64,000 nucleotides of DNA from Reclinomonas americana ATCC 50394. Taxonomy: Eukaryota > Jakobida > Jakobea > Jakobida. Location: contig PS015010.1 in the NCBI GenBank assembly GCA_048213135.1, positions 1,612,001 to 1,676,000 on the forward strand. The letters run 5' to 3'. Made by a program: the position numbers and the translations under genes. Below are positions 1 through 8,729 of this stretch, piece by piece; position 1 is the first letter of the stretch, and every line of letters starts with the position of its first letter. The notes below the pieces were generated by a model. That model worked only from the letters and a program-made list of their open reading frames with translations. It was not told the origin of the DNA and made no database searches.

Positions 1-692
1 AGGTCAATCCAGTTGGGTTTGCGGTTCTGGTTGAGCGTGACTACCATTTTATTCAGCAGTTCCTCATCAGCCTCATCCATAATACCCGCGATGGAGCTGC
101 GCAGTATTTTATAGCCGGTATAAATGATAACAAAGGCGAAGAAAATGGCGACAGCACTGTCGATCCAGGTGATGCCGGTAAAGCGGATCAGCACCAACCC
201 GGCTACAATGCCGATGGTGGATATCGTGTCCGACTGCAGGTGTTTACCGCTGGCAACAAGGGCGAGTGAGTTATTACGCTTACCTGTCCTGATACACCAG
301 GCACCGGTAAAATAATTGATGACCGCTGTAGCCGCTACCAGTAGGATACCGTAATCCAACTGTTTCAGTTGCTGCGGCCGGATGAGATTATCTGAGGCTT
401 CGTAAATGATGACAACCCCGGCAATGGTGATGAGCGTACCTTCAATGGCGGCAGAGATAAATTCCACTTTACCATGGCCATAAGGATGGTCGGTATCGCG
501 GGGTTTGGCGGAGATATAAAGACTGTACACACCAATAAGACCTGCTACCACGTTCACAATACTTTCCAGCGCGTCGGTGAGCACCGCCACGGAGGCCGTT
601 ATCCACCAGGCAACGATCTTTACCAGGAACAGCAGGATGGAGACCGCCGCGACCAGCTTCTGTACTTTCAGGTTGTAGCGGGCATTTTCCAT
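1..692 (-). CDS. Cation diffusion facilitator (CDF) metal exporter, partial at window edge
   Basis: Translating the minus strand from the ATG at 690-692 gives an open frame running off the left edge (about 230 residues seen, C-terminus missing). It begins MENARYNLKVQKLV, followed by alternating hydrophobic segments typical of the six-helix CDF fold. Visible signatures are LTDALES in the second helix, HPYGHGKVE in the following loop and HLQSD (HxxxD metal site) in the fifth helix. CDF proteins export Zn2+/Fe2+/Mn2+ by proton antiport in the inner membrane. The exact metal cannot be told: the second-helix site reads D-x3-S rather than the classical D-x3-D. An AATTACG repeat remnant lies just upstream of the start. 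Confidence 0.85.
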   Translation of the reverse strand, partial: MENARYNLKVQKLVAAVSILLFLVKIVAWWITASVAVLTDALESIVNVVAGLIGVYSLYISAKPRDTDHPYGHGKVEFISAAIEGTLITIAGVVIIYEASDNLIRPQQLKQLDYGILLVAATAVINYFTGAWCIRTGKRNNSLALVASGKHLQSDTISTIGIVAGLVLIRFTGITWIDSAVAIFFAFVIIYTGYKILRSSIAGIMDEADEELLNKMVVTLNQNRKPNWID

Positions 693-765
693 ATGCTAAA
701 ATTACGAATTAGTTTTTCAACAGTCAATTAGCAAAATTCAAGGTAGTACTGTAGTTTCATTTAGG

Positions 766-860
766 GTCATTCCGACGAGAGAGCCTGTCCCGATGAGGAA
801 CGATATCGGGAAGGGATCTCTTTTCTGTGCTGAGAGATACCTCATTACCTCGGCATGACA
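766..860. repeat. Dispersed inverted-end element, GTCATTCCGA family (copy 1)
   Basis: Begins GTCATTCCGACGA and ends CCTCGGCATGAC, so its ends are imperfect inverted repeats. An inner GGGATCTC and GAGAGATACCTC are also opposed. The same word order occurs, reverse-complemented, at 39202-39310. It lies between the CDF gene and tex and codes for nothing. Confidence 0.7.
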
Positions 861-916
861 CAAAGGAACAGGACTCAAACCGGCACACTACCCCATTCCC
901 TCATCCCCATACTAAC

Positions 917-957
917 ACATTTGCCCATTCGCACATTTGCATTTTCACACATCCGCC
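917..957 (-). repeat. Octamer array abutting the tex stop codon
   Basis: Five degenerate 8-base units (ACATTTGC, CCATTCGC, ACATTTGC, ATTTTCAC, ACATCCGC on the plus strand) end at the tex stop codon (958-960). Read on the tex strand the array follows the stop as GCAAATGT-type words. Confidence 0.6.
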
Positions 958-3192
958 CTACCTGAACTTCTGTTTCAGCGCTGCCAGCGCATCGTTCATA
1001 GGCATATCCGAAATGTCTTTTTTCGGTTGCTGATGATGTCCTTTGGGTTTGGGACCACGCTCCTGCCGTCCGGGTGCGGGAAGGGTTTGTTTTATAGAGA
1101 GTGCGATGCGTTTGCGCTGGGTGTCTACCTCCAGCACTTTTACCATTACTTTCTGGTTCAGTTTCAGCGCTTCATTGGGATCGGTGATGTACCGGTGCGA
1201 TATTTCTGAAACATGTACCAGGCCGTCCTGTTTCACACCTATATCCACGAAGGCTCCAAAGCGGGTGAGGTTGGTCACAACGCCGGGCACTTCCATGCCC
1301 ACCTGCACATCATCAATACTGTAAATATTGGCGAACTCGAAAGCCTGGGCCTCGCTGCGGGGGTCCAGTCCCGGCTTTTTCAGCTCACTGAGTATATCCT
1401 TTACCGTTAGTTCCCCTATTTCCGAGGTAACGTATTTTTTTATATCGATGTTCTTCAGCAGGTCTTCCTTACCAATAAGCGACTCCACTTCTACCTGCAT
1501 ATCTGTTGCCATGCGCTGTACCAGTGCATAAGCTTCCGGGTGAACAGCGCTGTTGTCGAGTACATCATCGCCGCCGGCAATGCGAAGGAAACCGGCGCAT
1601 TGTTCAAATGCTTTACCACCCAGGCGTGGCACTTCCAGCAATTGTTTCCTGCTGCTGAAGCGTCCCTTTTCGTTGCGGTATTTAATGATATTATCGGCCA
1701 GCGTGGTACCGATGCCGCTTACGTAACTCAGCAAATGCTTGCTGGCTGTATTCAGGTTCACCCCTACATTATTCACGCAGCTCACCACGGTAGCGGCCAG
1801 TTTTTCTTTCAGCCGGAACTGGTTGACGTCGTGCTGGTATTGTCCAACACCAATGCTTTTGGGATCGATCTTTACCAGTTCAGCCAGGGGGTCCATCAGC
1901 CGGCGGCCGATACTAACGGCGCCGCGTACGGTAATGTCCTCATTGGGGAATTCTTCACGTGCCACTTCCGATGCGGAATAAATAGAGGCCCCGTCTTCAT
2001 TCACCAGGAATACGGGTAAACCCAGGTTGATCTTTTTAATGAACTGTTCCGTTTCCCTTCCGGCAGTTCCGTCGCCTATGGCGAATACCTCAATACCATA
2101 TTGCTGTACCAGGTTGCGGATCTTGCTCTCTTCCGCCGCCACGCGGTTATGTTCATGCGGGAAAATGAGATCTGTCTTTTGCAGGGCGCCTTTCTCATCC
2201 AGGCAAACCACTTTACAGCCGGTACGGTATCCCGGGTCAATCGCCAGGATCCGTTTGCTGCCCAGCGGCGAGCTCAGCAGTAACTGGCGCAGGTTCTCTG
2301 CAAATACATTGATGGCCTCTTCGTCGGCGCGGGCCTTCAGCACAGTACGAAACTCCGACTCCAGGCTGGGTTGCAGTAAACGTTTGTAAGCGTCTTTAAC
2401 CGCTTTGCGCAACTGGTCGCTGCAGGCGTTCATTCCTTTCACATACATATCATTCAACATGTCCAGCGCTTCGTCTTCCACCGGTGATATTTCCATCCGG
2501 AGAAAACCTTCCACGAATCCCCGCAGTACGGCGAGTATGCGGTGGGATGGTATTTTCGCGATGGGTTCGGCAAATTCAAAATAATCTTTGTACTTAACCG
2601 CTTCAGTCTCTTTACCGGTAACGATACGGCTCTGGAGTGCTGCACCGGTTTCAAACAGGTGCCGCATCTTAGACCGCACCTGCGCATCTTCATTCACTGT
2701 TTCGGCAATGATATCCCTCGCTCCCTGGAGAGCAGCGTCGGCATCGGCCACTTTATCGTTGATGAATTGTGCCGCTTCGGCCATCAGGTCAATATCCTTT
2801 TGTTCAAGCAGCATATTGGCCAGTGGCTCCAGCCCGTTTTCCCGGGCCGTTTGCGCTTTGGTCTTGCGTTTGGGTTTGAAAGGCAGGTAGATGTCTTCCA
2901 GTTCAGCAATGGTGGCCGCGTTGTTCAGTTTGGCCATAATGCTGTCGGTCATTTTTTCCTGTTCGGTAATGGTCTTTATGATGAAGGCCTTACGTTCGGC
3001 GAATTCGGCGAGGCTTTTCTGTTCATCCTGGATCTGCTGTATCTGTACCTCGTCAAGCCCGCCGGTCCTGTCTTTGCGGTAACGGGCTATGAAAGGTATG
3101 GTTGCATTTTCTGCCAGCAGTTCCAGCACGGCTGTTACCTGTGCCGGTTTTATATTGAGCTTTTGCGCTATGGGTTGTACGAATTCAGACAT
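958..3192 (-). CDS. tex: Tex family RNA-binding transcription accessory protein
   Basis: A full-length (744 aa) Tex/YhgF protein. In order: helical Tex N-terminal domain (about 1-200, with the conserved IPFIARYRKD near residue 32), YqgF/RNase H-like domain starting near 313 (ILAIDPGYRTGCK), helix-hairpin-helix repeats around 480-560, and an S1 RNA-binding domain around 640-710 (GVVTNLTRFGAFVDIG). Tex binds nucleic acid and the transcription/RNA-processing machinery in the cytoplasm; the precise role in Bacteroidota is not settled. A basic, low-complexity tail follows the S1 domain. It stands alone on the minus strand, and an octamer array abuts its stop codon. Confidence 0.95.
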   Translation of the reverse strand: MSEFVQPIAQKLNIKPAQVTAVLELLAENATIPFIARYRKDRTGGLDEVQIQQIQDEQKSLAEFAERKAFIIKTITEQEKMTDSIMAKLNNAATIAELEDIYLPFKPKRKTKAQTARENGLEPLANMLLEQKDIDLMAEAAQFINDKVADADAALQGARDIIAETVNEDAQVRSKMRHLFETGAALQSRIVTGKETEAVKYKDYFEFAEPIAKIPSHRILAVLRGFVEGFLRMEISPVEDEALDMLNDMYVKGMNACSDQLRKAVKDAYKRLLQPSLESEFRTVLKARADEEAINVFAENLRQLLLSSPLGSKRILAIDPGYRTGCKVVCLDEKGALQKTDLIFPHEHNRVAAEESKIRNLVQQYGIEVFAIGDGTAGRETEQFIKKINLGLPVFLVNEDGASIYSASEVAREEFPNEDITVRGAVSIGRRLMDPLAELVKIDPKSIGVGQYQHDVNQFRLKEKLAATVVSCVNNVGVNLNTASKHLLSYVSGIGTTLADNIIKYRNEKGRFSSRKQLLEVPRLGGKAFEQCAGFLRIAGGDDVLDNSAVHPEAYALVQRMATDMQVEVESLIGKEDLLKNIDIKKYVTSEIGELTVKDILSELKKPGLDPRSEAQAFEFANIYSIDDVQVGMEVPGVVTNLTRFGAFVDIGVKQDGLVHVSEISHRYITDPNEALKLNQKVMVKVLEVDTQRKRIALSIKQTLPAPGRQERGPKPKGHHQQPKKDISDMPMNDALAALKQKFR

Positions 3193-3285
3193 ATTTAAGT
3201 ATTTAAAACGGGGTGCGAAAATAGCGGTGCGGGAGCAAAGAAAAAATTGATTTTTTAAACATAATTCCTACCTGTTTCTGCCATA

Positions 3286-4632
3286 TCAGGCGGAAAGATC
3301 GATACGCTTGGAAGGGTTCAATGTAGCGAAGGAGTAAATACTGTTGCGGATATAATCATTATCGGCATAAGGGTTCAGGTGCATCTTCAGTTCACTGCAG
3401 GAGATCACTTCAAAATCACCGGGCAGGTATCCCATCCCCCAGAAACTGCCGCGTTCCATCAGCAGGCAGAGTTTTTCATTATCGGCCATACCATTATCAA
3501 TAACGGCGAATGTGGGTAGTTGTTCATCCAGCGCTTCCAGTGCTTTTTTGATCTTACCATTATAAATGGCGGGCGGATCAAGAAAGCCCCTGTCCGTATC
3601 CGTTAGCGGCGTCCTGTCAAGAAAACAAAGCTTCTGGTCGAGTTCGAATTCCTCCACCATTTTTTTCAGCATCACCAACCCTTCATGCAGCAGGTTAAAG
3701 GAATACAGGGCGGGCAGGTTCTTTTTCTTTTTATCGATGGCCAGCCGTACATAGCCCCTGGCATCTTCAAAACTGTACAGGGCGAATTTTTGCTGCGGCT
3801 GTTTCTGGCTGCGGTTATAGCGGGGCCACAGTCTTTTTATCTCGGTACTTTCGAGTACAATGGCTTCCAGTTCGGTAGCGCAGGGTTTATAGGTGATGTT
3901 GTGAATATTGCGGAGAAACTGCTGTCTTTTCCTGTCGGGGTCGTTATGCGTAAAATGACTGCTCACCCTTTTTTTCAGGTTGATGGCCTTGCCTACATAT
4001 ACGATCTTATCCTTGCTGTTGTGAAAATAATATACGCCGGGGCGGGATGGCAGCATTTCGATCAGCGATTTCTCCAGGTGCAACGGCAACCAGTGTTCCG
4101 AAGAGGTCTTCTTCAGCATTTTATCGATATGCTCCTGTCCACCACTCCCGAGCATATGTTCAAACAGGGTTACCGTAGCCTGTGCGTCGCCGCCTGCCCG
4201 GTGGCGGTTGGTAACAGGTATCTCCAGTGAACGGCAGAGGTTGCCCAGGCTGTAGGAAGGCAGACCAGGGAATACTTTCCGGGCGAGCCGGACGGTGCAG
4301 AGCCGTTTGGTATTGAGGTCATAGCCCGCTACTTTCAACTGGTGTTTGACAAAAGAATAATCAAAGTTGACACTATGGGCTACAAATATCTTGTCCTGCA
4401 GCAGGTCGAACAACACATCGGCTATCTCGTCAAAATCGGGGGCATCTTCCAGCATGTCGTTATCGATACCGGTCAGCGCTGTAATGTAACGGGGAATGGA
4501 CTGGTGCGGATTGACCAGCGTTTCAAAGTGTTTCACCACCCGGGTGCCATCATGAATGTATACAGCAATTTCTGTAATCCCATTCGCTGAAGCGTGACCA
4601 CCCGTGGTTTCTATATCGACAATTGCGTACAT
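3286..4632 (-). CDS. DEDDh exonuclease fused to GIY-YIG endonuclease domain
   Basis: A 448-residue two-nuclease protein. Residues 1-160 form a DnaQ-type 3'-5' exonuclease: D6 and E8 (VDIETTG), D91 (NFDYSF), H144 and D149 complete the DEDDh set. Residues 195-275 form a UvrC/Cho-like GIY-YIG domain: GVYYF, VYVGKA, R222, E261 and N273 in the PRYN motif. The C-terminal ~170 residues have no domain I can name. The family is known in Bacteroidota and other bacteria, sometimes as PolC/DnaQ-UvrC fusions, and is presumed to act in DNA repair; it lacks the UvrB-binding and HhH parts of UvrC. Monocistronic, 93 bases after tex's start on the same strand. Confidence 0.9.
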   Translation of the reverse strand: MYAIVDIETTGGHASANGITEIAVYIHDGTRVVKHFETLVNPHQSIPRYITALTGIDNDMLEDAPDFDEIADVLFDLLQDKIFVAHSVNFDYSFVKHQLKVAGYDLNTKRLCTVRLARKVFPGLPSYSLGNLCRSLEIPVTNRHRAGGDAQATVTLFEHMLGSGGQEHIDKMLKKTSSEHWLPLHLEKSLIEMLPSRPGVYYFHNSKDKIVYVGKAINLKKRVSSHFTHNDPDRKRQQFLRNIHNITYKPCATELEAIVLESTEIKRLWPRYNRSQKQPQQKFALYSFEDARGYVRLAIDKKKKNLPALYSFNLLHEGLVMLKKMVEEFELDQKLCFLDRTPLTDTDRGFLDPPAIYNGKIKKALEALDEQLPTFAVIDNGMADNEKLCLLMERGSFWGMGYLPGDFEVISCSELKMHLNPYADNDYIRNSIYSFATLNPSKRIDLSA

Positions 4633-4710
4633 CTTTACTTACTACCGTAGTAATACGCAATTTACTAATAAATTTAGTTACGCAATCCAATTATTTATGG
4701 ATAGTATCTC

Positions 4711-4796
4711 AATTTGAAAATAGATGAATCCCGCAAAGCCACGAAGACCGCTAAATGGCAAACGCATTCGTAATTCGTAATTTGAAATTCGTAATT
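4711..4796 (-). repeat. Mixed octamer (CGCAAAGC) and heptamer (AATTACG) arrays at dinB-like gene 3' end
   Basis: On the plus strand four 8-base units (CGCAAAGC, CACGAAGA, CCGCTAAA, TGGCAAAC; 4732-4763) are followed by CGTAATT heptamers up to 4796. Read on the minus strand, the AATTACG words start three bases after the stop codon of the gene at 4799-5293. Confidence 0.65.
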
Positions 4797-4798
4797 GT

Positions 4799-5293
4799 TT
4801 AGCGTTCATCTGCGCTCGGTCCGTACATGCCCGGCACGGGTACATCAAGCAGGCGGAGGAAAACGGATAACTGTCCACGATGATGGATATTATGATTGAT
4901 GGCCCAGCCGCGGATCGCCACTTTTTTGGGCAACTGGTAAACCACCTGTTCTCCTCTTTTTACAATCCAGGTACGATCGAATTGCGTTGTATCGGCAGCC
5001 TCCAGGTCAGCGATGGCCTTGTTGAGTTTGTCCTGGAATATCTGCAACAGTTCTTCCTGCGAAACCGCAGTATAGGATTTGAATCCTTTGGCCATGAAAT
5101 CAAATTCATCATCACCCAATATTTCGGATATCCAGCCGGTGTTTTCAGCAATATGCGTGGCCAGCCTGCCAATGGTCATGGATTTGGGATGTGGTCGCCA
5201 GTCGGCTTTATCCATGGGAACACGTTCCAGCATTTTGCGGGTCATGGCAGCTTCGTGTTTAAGTTCGGTGATGAAAGCGGAAGAGATAGACAT
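4799..5293 (-). CDS. DinB family protein
   Basis: A 164-residue four-helix-bundle protein of the DinB/YfiT superfamily. The metal-binding histidine triad is recognisable: H47 in RLATHIAENTGW, and H134 plus H138 in INHNIHHRGQ, followed by the characteristic LDVPVPGMYGPSADE tail near the C-terminus. Members are metal-dependent enzymes, several acting as thiol (bacillithiol, mycothiol or glutathione) S-transferases, but the substrate of this subgroup is unknown. It is cytoplasmic with no signal peptide. It precedes a LysE-type transporter on the same strand (30-base gap), so the two may be cotranscribed from the transporter's promoter. Confidence 0.9.
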   Translation of the reverse strand: MSISSAFITELKHEAAMTRKMLERVPMDKADWRPHPKSMTIGRLATHIAENTGWISEILGDDEFDFMAKGFKSYTAVSQEELLQIFQDKLNKAIADLEAADTTQFDRTWIVKRGEQVVYQLPKKVAIRGWAINHNIHHRGQLSVFLRLLDVPVPGMYGPSADER

Positions 5294-5323
5294 AAGCAGG
5301 AGTTGTGGGTGATAAATGATGAA

Positions 5324-6016
5324 CTATGAGTTATGAATTTCAGCGGAAGTATTGTCTTCCTCGTGCGTGAATTTATGTACAGCGTCTTTATGCCTGATCA
5401 TTTTGATGAGCTGGATAATGGCCGTAAGCGTGAATATTCCACCAATGACCCAGTTGAGGTATTGCTGGCTGTTGTTGATACGCTGCACCATCCATTTGCC
5501 CCCGAAAATAAAGACACAATTACCCAGCAGGGTACCAATGCCGATGCCGATGATATAACTGTTGTAATGTTCCTTTTTGGGTTCCAGTATCCTTTTACTG
5601 AAGAGTACGGTACTCCATCCAAACCAGAAAGGTATTTGCACCGGGTTGATGGCACACATGAGCATACCCAGTAAAAAGCGGTGCATATTATTCTGCAGGA
5701 TCACATTCTTGGCTTCGCCATTATCTTTCATGGCGGCGATAAAACTGCCTACAGCCAGCGCCAGTATAATGGCCAGGGTGATCCATTCCATGGCCTTCAT
5801 CAGTTTCTCCTGTTTGCGTACCCAGTCAATACCGACAAGGGATATGCGCACATACATCATTTCTACCAGTAAAGATCCGAAGGAGAAGTACATCGCTTCT
5901 TTGATGCTTTCCTGTATGCCGATCTGCATGGCCGCTACATTGAGCGTTCCCAACGGCAGCGAGCCGAGGAAACTGATGAGCAGCCCCCAAAAGAAGATAC
6001 GTAGTAACTTAGGCAT
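5324..6016 (-). CDS. LysE family translocator (inner-membrane exporter)
   Basis: A 230-residue protein with about six hydrophobic segments. The N-terminal LPLGTLNVAAMQIG stretch matches the PxGP-like signature of LysE/RhtB exporters, which export amino acids or other small solutes using the proton gradient. The C-terminal tail (about 215-230) is charged and cytoplasmic. The usual family length is 200-230 aa, so it is complete. The start ATG follows an inverted octamer array (6031-6121). The substrate cannot be predicted; the downstream neighbour is DinB-like. Confidence 0.85.
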   Translation of the reverse strand: MPKLLRIFFWGLLISFLGSLPLGTLNVAAMQIGIQESIKEAMYFSFGSLLVEMMYVRISLVGIDWVRKQEKLMKAMEWITLAIILALAVGSFIAAMKDNGEAKNVILQNNMHRFLLGMLMCAINPVQIPFWFGWSTVLFSKRILEPKKEHYNSYIIGIGIGTLLGNCVFIFGGKWMVQRINNSQQYLNWVIGGIFTLTAIIQLIKMIRHKDAVHKFTHEEDNTSAEIHNS

Positions 6017-6030
6017 TCAGCAAAGATAAT

Positions 6031-6121
6031 ATCAATTTGAAAATGTAGCGATTTGAAGATGTGCTGATTAATATGTCTAAGAGAATTATCACATTTTCAA
6101 ATCGTCATATCTTCAAATCAA
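6031..6121. repeat. Inverted octamer arms (GATTTGAA type) between yceI-like and lysE-like genes
   Basis: Left arm 6031-6069 reads AATTTGAA-AATGTAGC-GATTTGAA-GATGTGCT; right arm 6088-6121 reads ACATTTTC-AAATCGTC-ATATCTTC-AAATCAAT. The arms are reverse-complementary and both have period 8. The right arm directly abuts the stop codon (6122-6124) of the YceI gene. Confidence 0.7.
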
Positions 6122-6667
6122 TCAGCTTTTTTTCGCCAACACATTCAGGCTCACCTTCAGGTTATCCGACATGGAAACGCTGCTGCCGCCTACGCCAAAA
6201 TCCCGGCGGTTGATCTGGAAATCGCCGCTGAACAGGTAGCCTCCATCTTTTGCGGTAGCGCCAAAACCGAATTCCACGGGTTTGGAGACGCCTTTGATGG
6301 TCAGCACACCGTACATATAATAACGGCCGGCCTTGGTAGAACGCACTACTTTGGTGCTTTTGAAATGAAGTGTTTTGTATTTTTCAACATCAAAGTATTC
6401 TTCTTTGCGAAGATGATTGTCGCGGGCATTGTTGTCGGTATCGATAGTAGCTGCATCTACCGACACATCAAAAACGGCAGCAGAAAAATTGGCCGGGTCA
6501 AAAGTGATGGTCCCGCTCAGACCGGTAAAATCCCCGCCCACATTGATCATAAAATTCTTGATCACAAAATGCACTTTACTTCCTTCATTAACCGGCTTGT
6601 ATGTGTTTTGCGCCTGTGCTGCTGTTATCGATACCAGCATTGCTACTACAAGTACATATTTTTTCAT
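6122..6667 (-). CDS. YceI family periplasmic lipocalin-like protein
   Basis: A 181-residue exported protein: signal peptide with cleavage after AQA (about residue 19), then the YceI beta-barrel. Typical features are the N-terminal KVHFVIKNFMINVGGDFTGLSGTI strand pair, the DNHLRKEEYFDVEKYKTLHFKST segment and the late FQINRRDFGVGG motif. YceI proteins bind isoprenoid/lipid-like ligands in a lipocalin-like pocket. It is transcribed away from the polyketide/prenyltransferase operon that starts 107 bases upstream, which is suggestive given the ligand type but not proof of a link. Confidence 0.92.
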   Translation of the reverse strand: MKKYVLVVAMLVSITAAQAQNTYKPVNEGSKVHFVIKNFMINVGGDFTGLSGTITFDPANFSAAVFDVSVDAATIDTDNNARDNHLRKEEYFDVEKYKTLHFKSTKVVRSTKAGRYYMYGVLTIKGVSKPVEFGFGATAKDGGYLFSGDFQINRRDFGVGGSSVSMSDNLKVSLNVLAKKS

Positions 6668-6774
6668 AACCTCTTCTATTTTAAAATTAAAAATACAAAG
6701 CCTTTGCCCAAATTGTGCATCAATATGTTAAACTTTAGCACATACATCGCTATATTACAAGCCAATAGATCCAT

Positions 6775-7635
6775 ATGATCCGGTCTTCGACCATACAGTT
6801 ACTTCGGTTTCCGTTTTCCATCTTCCTGATGCCGGTTTACTGGTTCGCGTTGAGCCAGGTGCCTGATATCAATATCAGCCGGGCCATTATTATTTTTTGC
6901 ATCCTCCACCTGCTGGTATACCCGGCCAGCAATGGATACAACAGTTACATGGACAGGGACACAGACAGCATCGGTGGTGTTGAGAATCCGCAACAACCTA
7001 CGAGGCAATTGTTCCACGTCACTATAATCATGGATATCCTGGCCAGCCTGCTCGCTTTATTGATCAGTCCCCTGTTCTGTATCGGCTTAATCGCCTATAT
7101 CGTTGCCTCCAGGGCCTACAGTTACCGCGGCATACGGCTGAAGCAATATCCTGTCATTGGCTACCTTACCGTTGTCATTTTCCAGGGTGCCGTTACTTTC
7201 TTCCTGGTCATGCATGGAAGCAGTGCCGGCCTAACTACCAATGTACCTGTACCCGCCATGGTTGTGGCCAGCCTGCTTATCGGTGGCTTCTACCCGCTCA
7301 CCCAGATTTACCAGCACCGGCAGGATCAGGAGGACGGCGTTACCAGCATCAGCATGCTGCTGGGTTACCGGGGGACCTTCATTTTTACAGCGGTCATTTA
7401 CGCCCTGGCGATGGGTATACTGGCATTTTATTTGTTTTCCACACTGCAGGAAACCGGCTTCTTCATTTTGCAGATCTTTTTTGTACCCATCCTCGTATAT
7501 TTTATACACTGGTTCAGGACAGTAACAAAAAATACAGCGGCGGCAGATTTTAAACATACCATGAAAATGAACCTGCTGGCCTCCATTTGCAGTAATGCTG
7601 CGTTTATTACATTACTGATAATCGAAAAAATTTGA
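6775..7635 (+). CDS. UbiA family prenyltransferase
   Basis: A 286-residue integral membrane protein with about 8-9 hydrophobic segments. The first Mg-prenyl diphosphate site is perfect: N56-x3-D60-x3-D64 (NSYMDRDTD). The second is DQED at 184-187 followed by GVTSISMLLG, a variant of the usual DxxxD box. UbiA enzymes attach an isoprenoid chain to an aromatic or other acceptor in the membrane. It opens a four-gene operon: its stop codon overlaps by four bases the TTG start of the type III polyketide synthase, so the acceptor is probably the resorcinol/pyrone that the synthase makes (inference). Confidence 0.9.
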   Translation: MIRSSTIQLLRFPFSIFLMPVYWFALSQVPDINISRAIIIFCILHLLVYPASNGYNSYMDRDTDSIGGVENPQQPTRQLFHVTIIMDILASLLALLISPLFCIGLIAYIVASRAYSYRGIRLKQYPVIGYLTVVIFQGAVTFFLVMHGSSAGLTTNVPVPAMVVASLLIGGFYPLTQIYQHRQDQEDGVTSISMLLGYRGTFIFTAVIYALAMGILAFYLFSTLQETGFFILQIFFVPILVYFIHWFRTVTKNTAAADFKHTMKMNLLASICSNAAFITLLIIEKI

Positions 7636-8729
7636 GTAAGATCGTTTCCATAGCAACCAGCCTCCCTCCTTATGAGCATCACCAGGATGCCATTTGCAGG
7701 TTTGCCGACAATATTTACAGCACCGATGCTGTTGAAAGCCGGAAGCTGAAGTTCCTGTACAGCCACAGCGGCATCCAGAAAAGGTATTCGGCCATTCCCG
7801 ATTACAGCCTGCCTGCGGCGGAACGCCTGTTCTATTCCCGCAGCGCCGACCTGGAGCCTTTTCCCTCCCTGGATCAGCGAATGCGCTGGTACAAGGACAA
7901 TGCCGCGGATCTTTCCGTTGTAGCCGCCGAAAGATGTATAGAAGGAAAAATTTCCAAAGAAGCCATTACCCACCTCATCACGGTAAGTTGCACCGGCATG
8001 AGTGCCCCCGGGCTCGACCTGGAACTGATGGAAGCGCTTGGCCTGCCGGGACATATCTTCAGAACATCCGTCAATTTTATGGGGTGTTATGCTGCCATTC
8101 ATGCACTGAAACTGGCCGACGCGTTTTGCAGCAACAACGAAAAAGCCAATGTGCTGATCGTTTGCACGGAACTGTGTACACTCCATTTTCAGAAAGACAA
8201 CACCCCAGACAATATTACTTCCACCCTGCTGTTTGGCGATGGCTGCGCCGCGGTACTCGTACAACACGATACGACGGATACCCGTGGACTGGTGTTGCAG
8301 CGGTTCTTTTCAGATGTAGCCTTCAAAGGGAAGAAGGATATGTCGTGGGAATTATCCGCCAAAGGTTTTCTCATGACGCTTTCGGGTTATGTACCCGACC
8401 TCGTGAAAGAAGATTTTGGAGCGCTGGTCAGCAAAGCCCTGGCCCATACGGACATCAGCAGGGACGAGATCACCCACTGGTGCATACACCCCGGCGGAAA
8501 GAAAATACTGGAAGCGATAGAACATAGTGCCGAACTGCCGGCCGACAGCCTGAAATACGCTTATGAAGTACTCAACGACTATGGCAATATGAGTTCGCCT
8601 ACCGTTCTTTTTGTGCTGAAAAAGATCCTCGATGAATTACTGGAAAAAGAACCGGCGCCGGCACGTATATTCGGTGCGGCTTTCGGGCCGGGTCTCACCA
8701 TGGAAACCTTTATCGCGACATATGATTAA
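7632..8729 (+). CDS. Type III polyketide synthase (chalcone/alkylresorcinol synthase-like)
   Basis: A 365-residue thiolase-fold enzyme with the complete triad C152 (NFMGCYAA), H286 (WCIHPGGK) and N319 (NDYGNMSSPT), and the C-terminal GFGPG-like AAFGPGLTMET loop. Such enzymes condense malonyl-CoA on an acyl-CoA starter to give alkylresorcinols, alkylpyrones or related phenolics. The start is a TTG overlapping the upstream TGA (TTGA at 7632-7635), implying translational coupling. Downstream are a methyltransferase and FAD enzyme, as in the Streptomyces srsABC phenolic-lipid operon, but here with a UbiA gene added. The starter unit cannot be read from sequence. Confidence 0.93.
   Translation: MSKIVSIATSLPPYEHHQDAICRFADNIYSTDAVESRKLKFLYSHSGIQKRYSAIPDYSLPAAERLFYSRSADLEPFPSLDQRMRWYKDNAADLSVVAAERCIEGKISKEAITHLITVSCTGMSAPGLDLELMEALGLPGHIFRTSVNFMGCYAAIHALKLADAFCSNNEKANVLIVCTELCTLHFQKDNTPDNITSTLLFGDGCAAVLVQHDTTDTRGLVLQRFFSDVAFKGKKDMSWELSAKGFLMTLSGYVPDLVKEDFGALVSKALAHTDISRDEITHWCIHPGGKKILEAIEHSAELPADSLKYAYEVLNDYGNMSSPTVLFVLKKILDELLEKEPAPARIFGAAFGPGLTMETFIATYD

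Noticed and set aside
3241-3260. AT-rich palindrome upstream of tex as a terminator
   Set aside because: Weak A/T-only stem lying between genes on the same strand, without a GC stem.
8632-8721. Longer N-terminus of the operon methyltransferase
   Set aside because: These codons lie entirely inside the polyketide synthase gene; the ATG at 8722 gives the normal family start.
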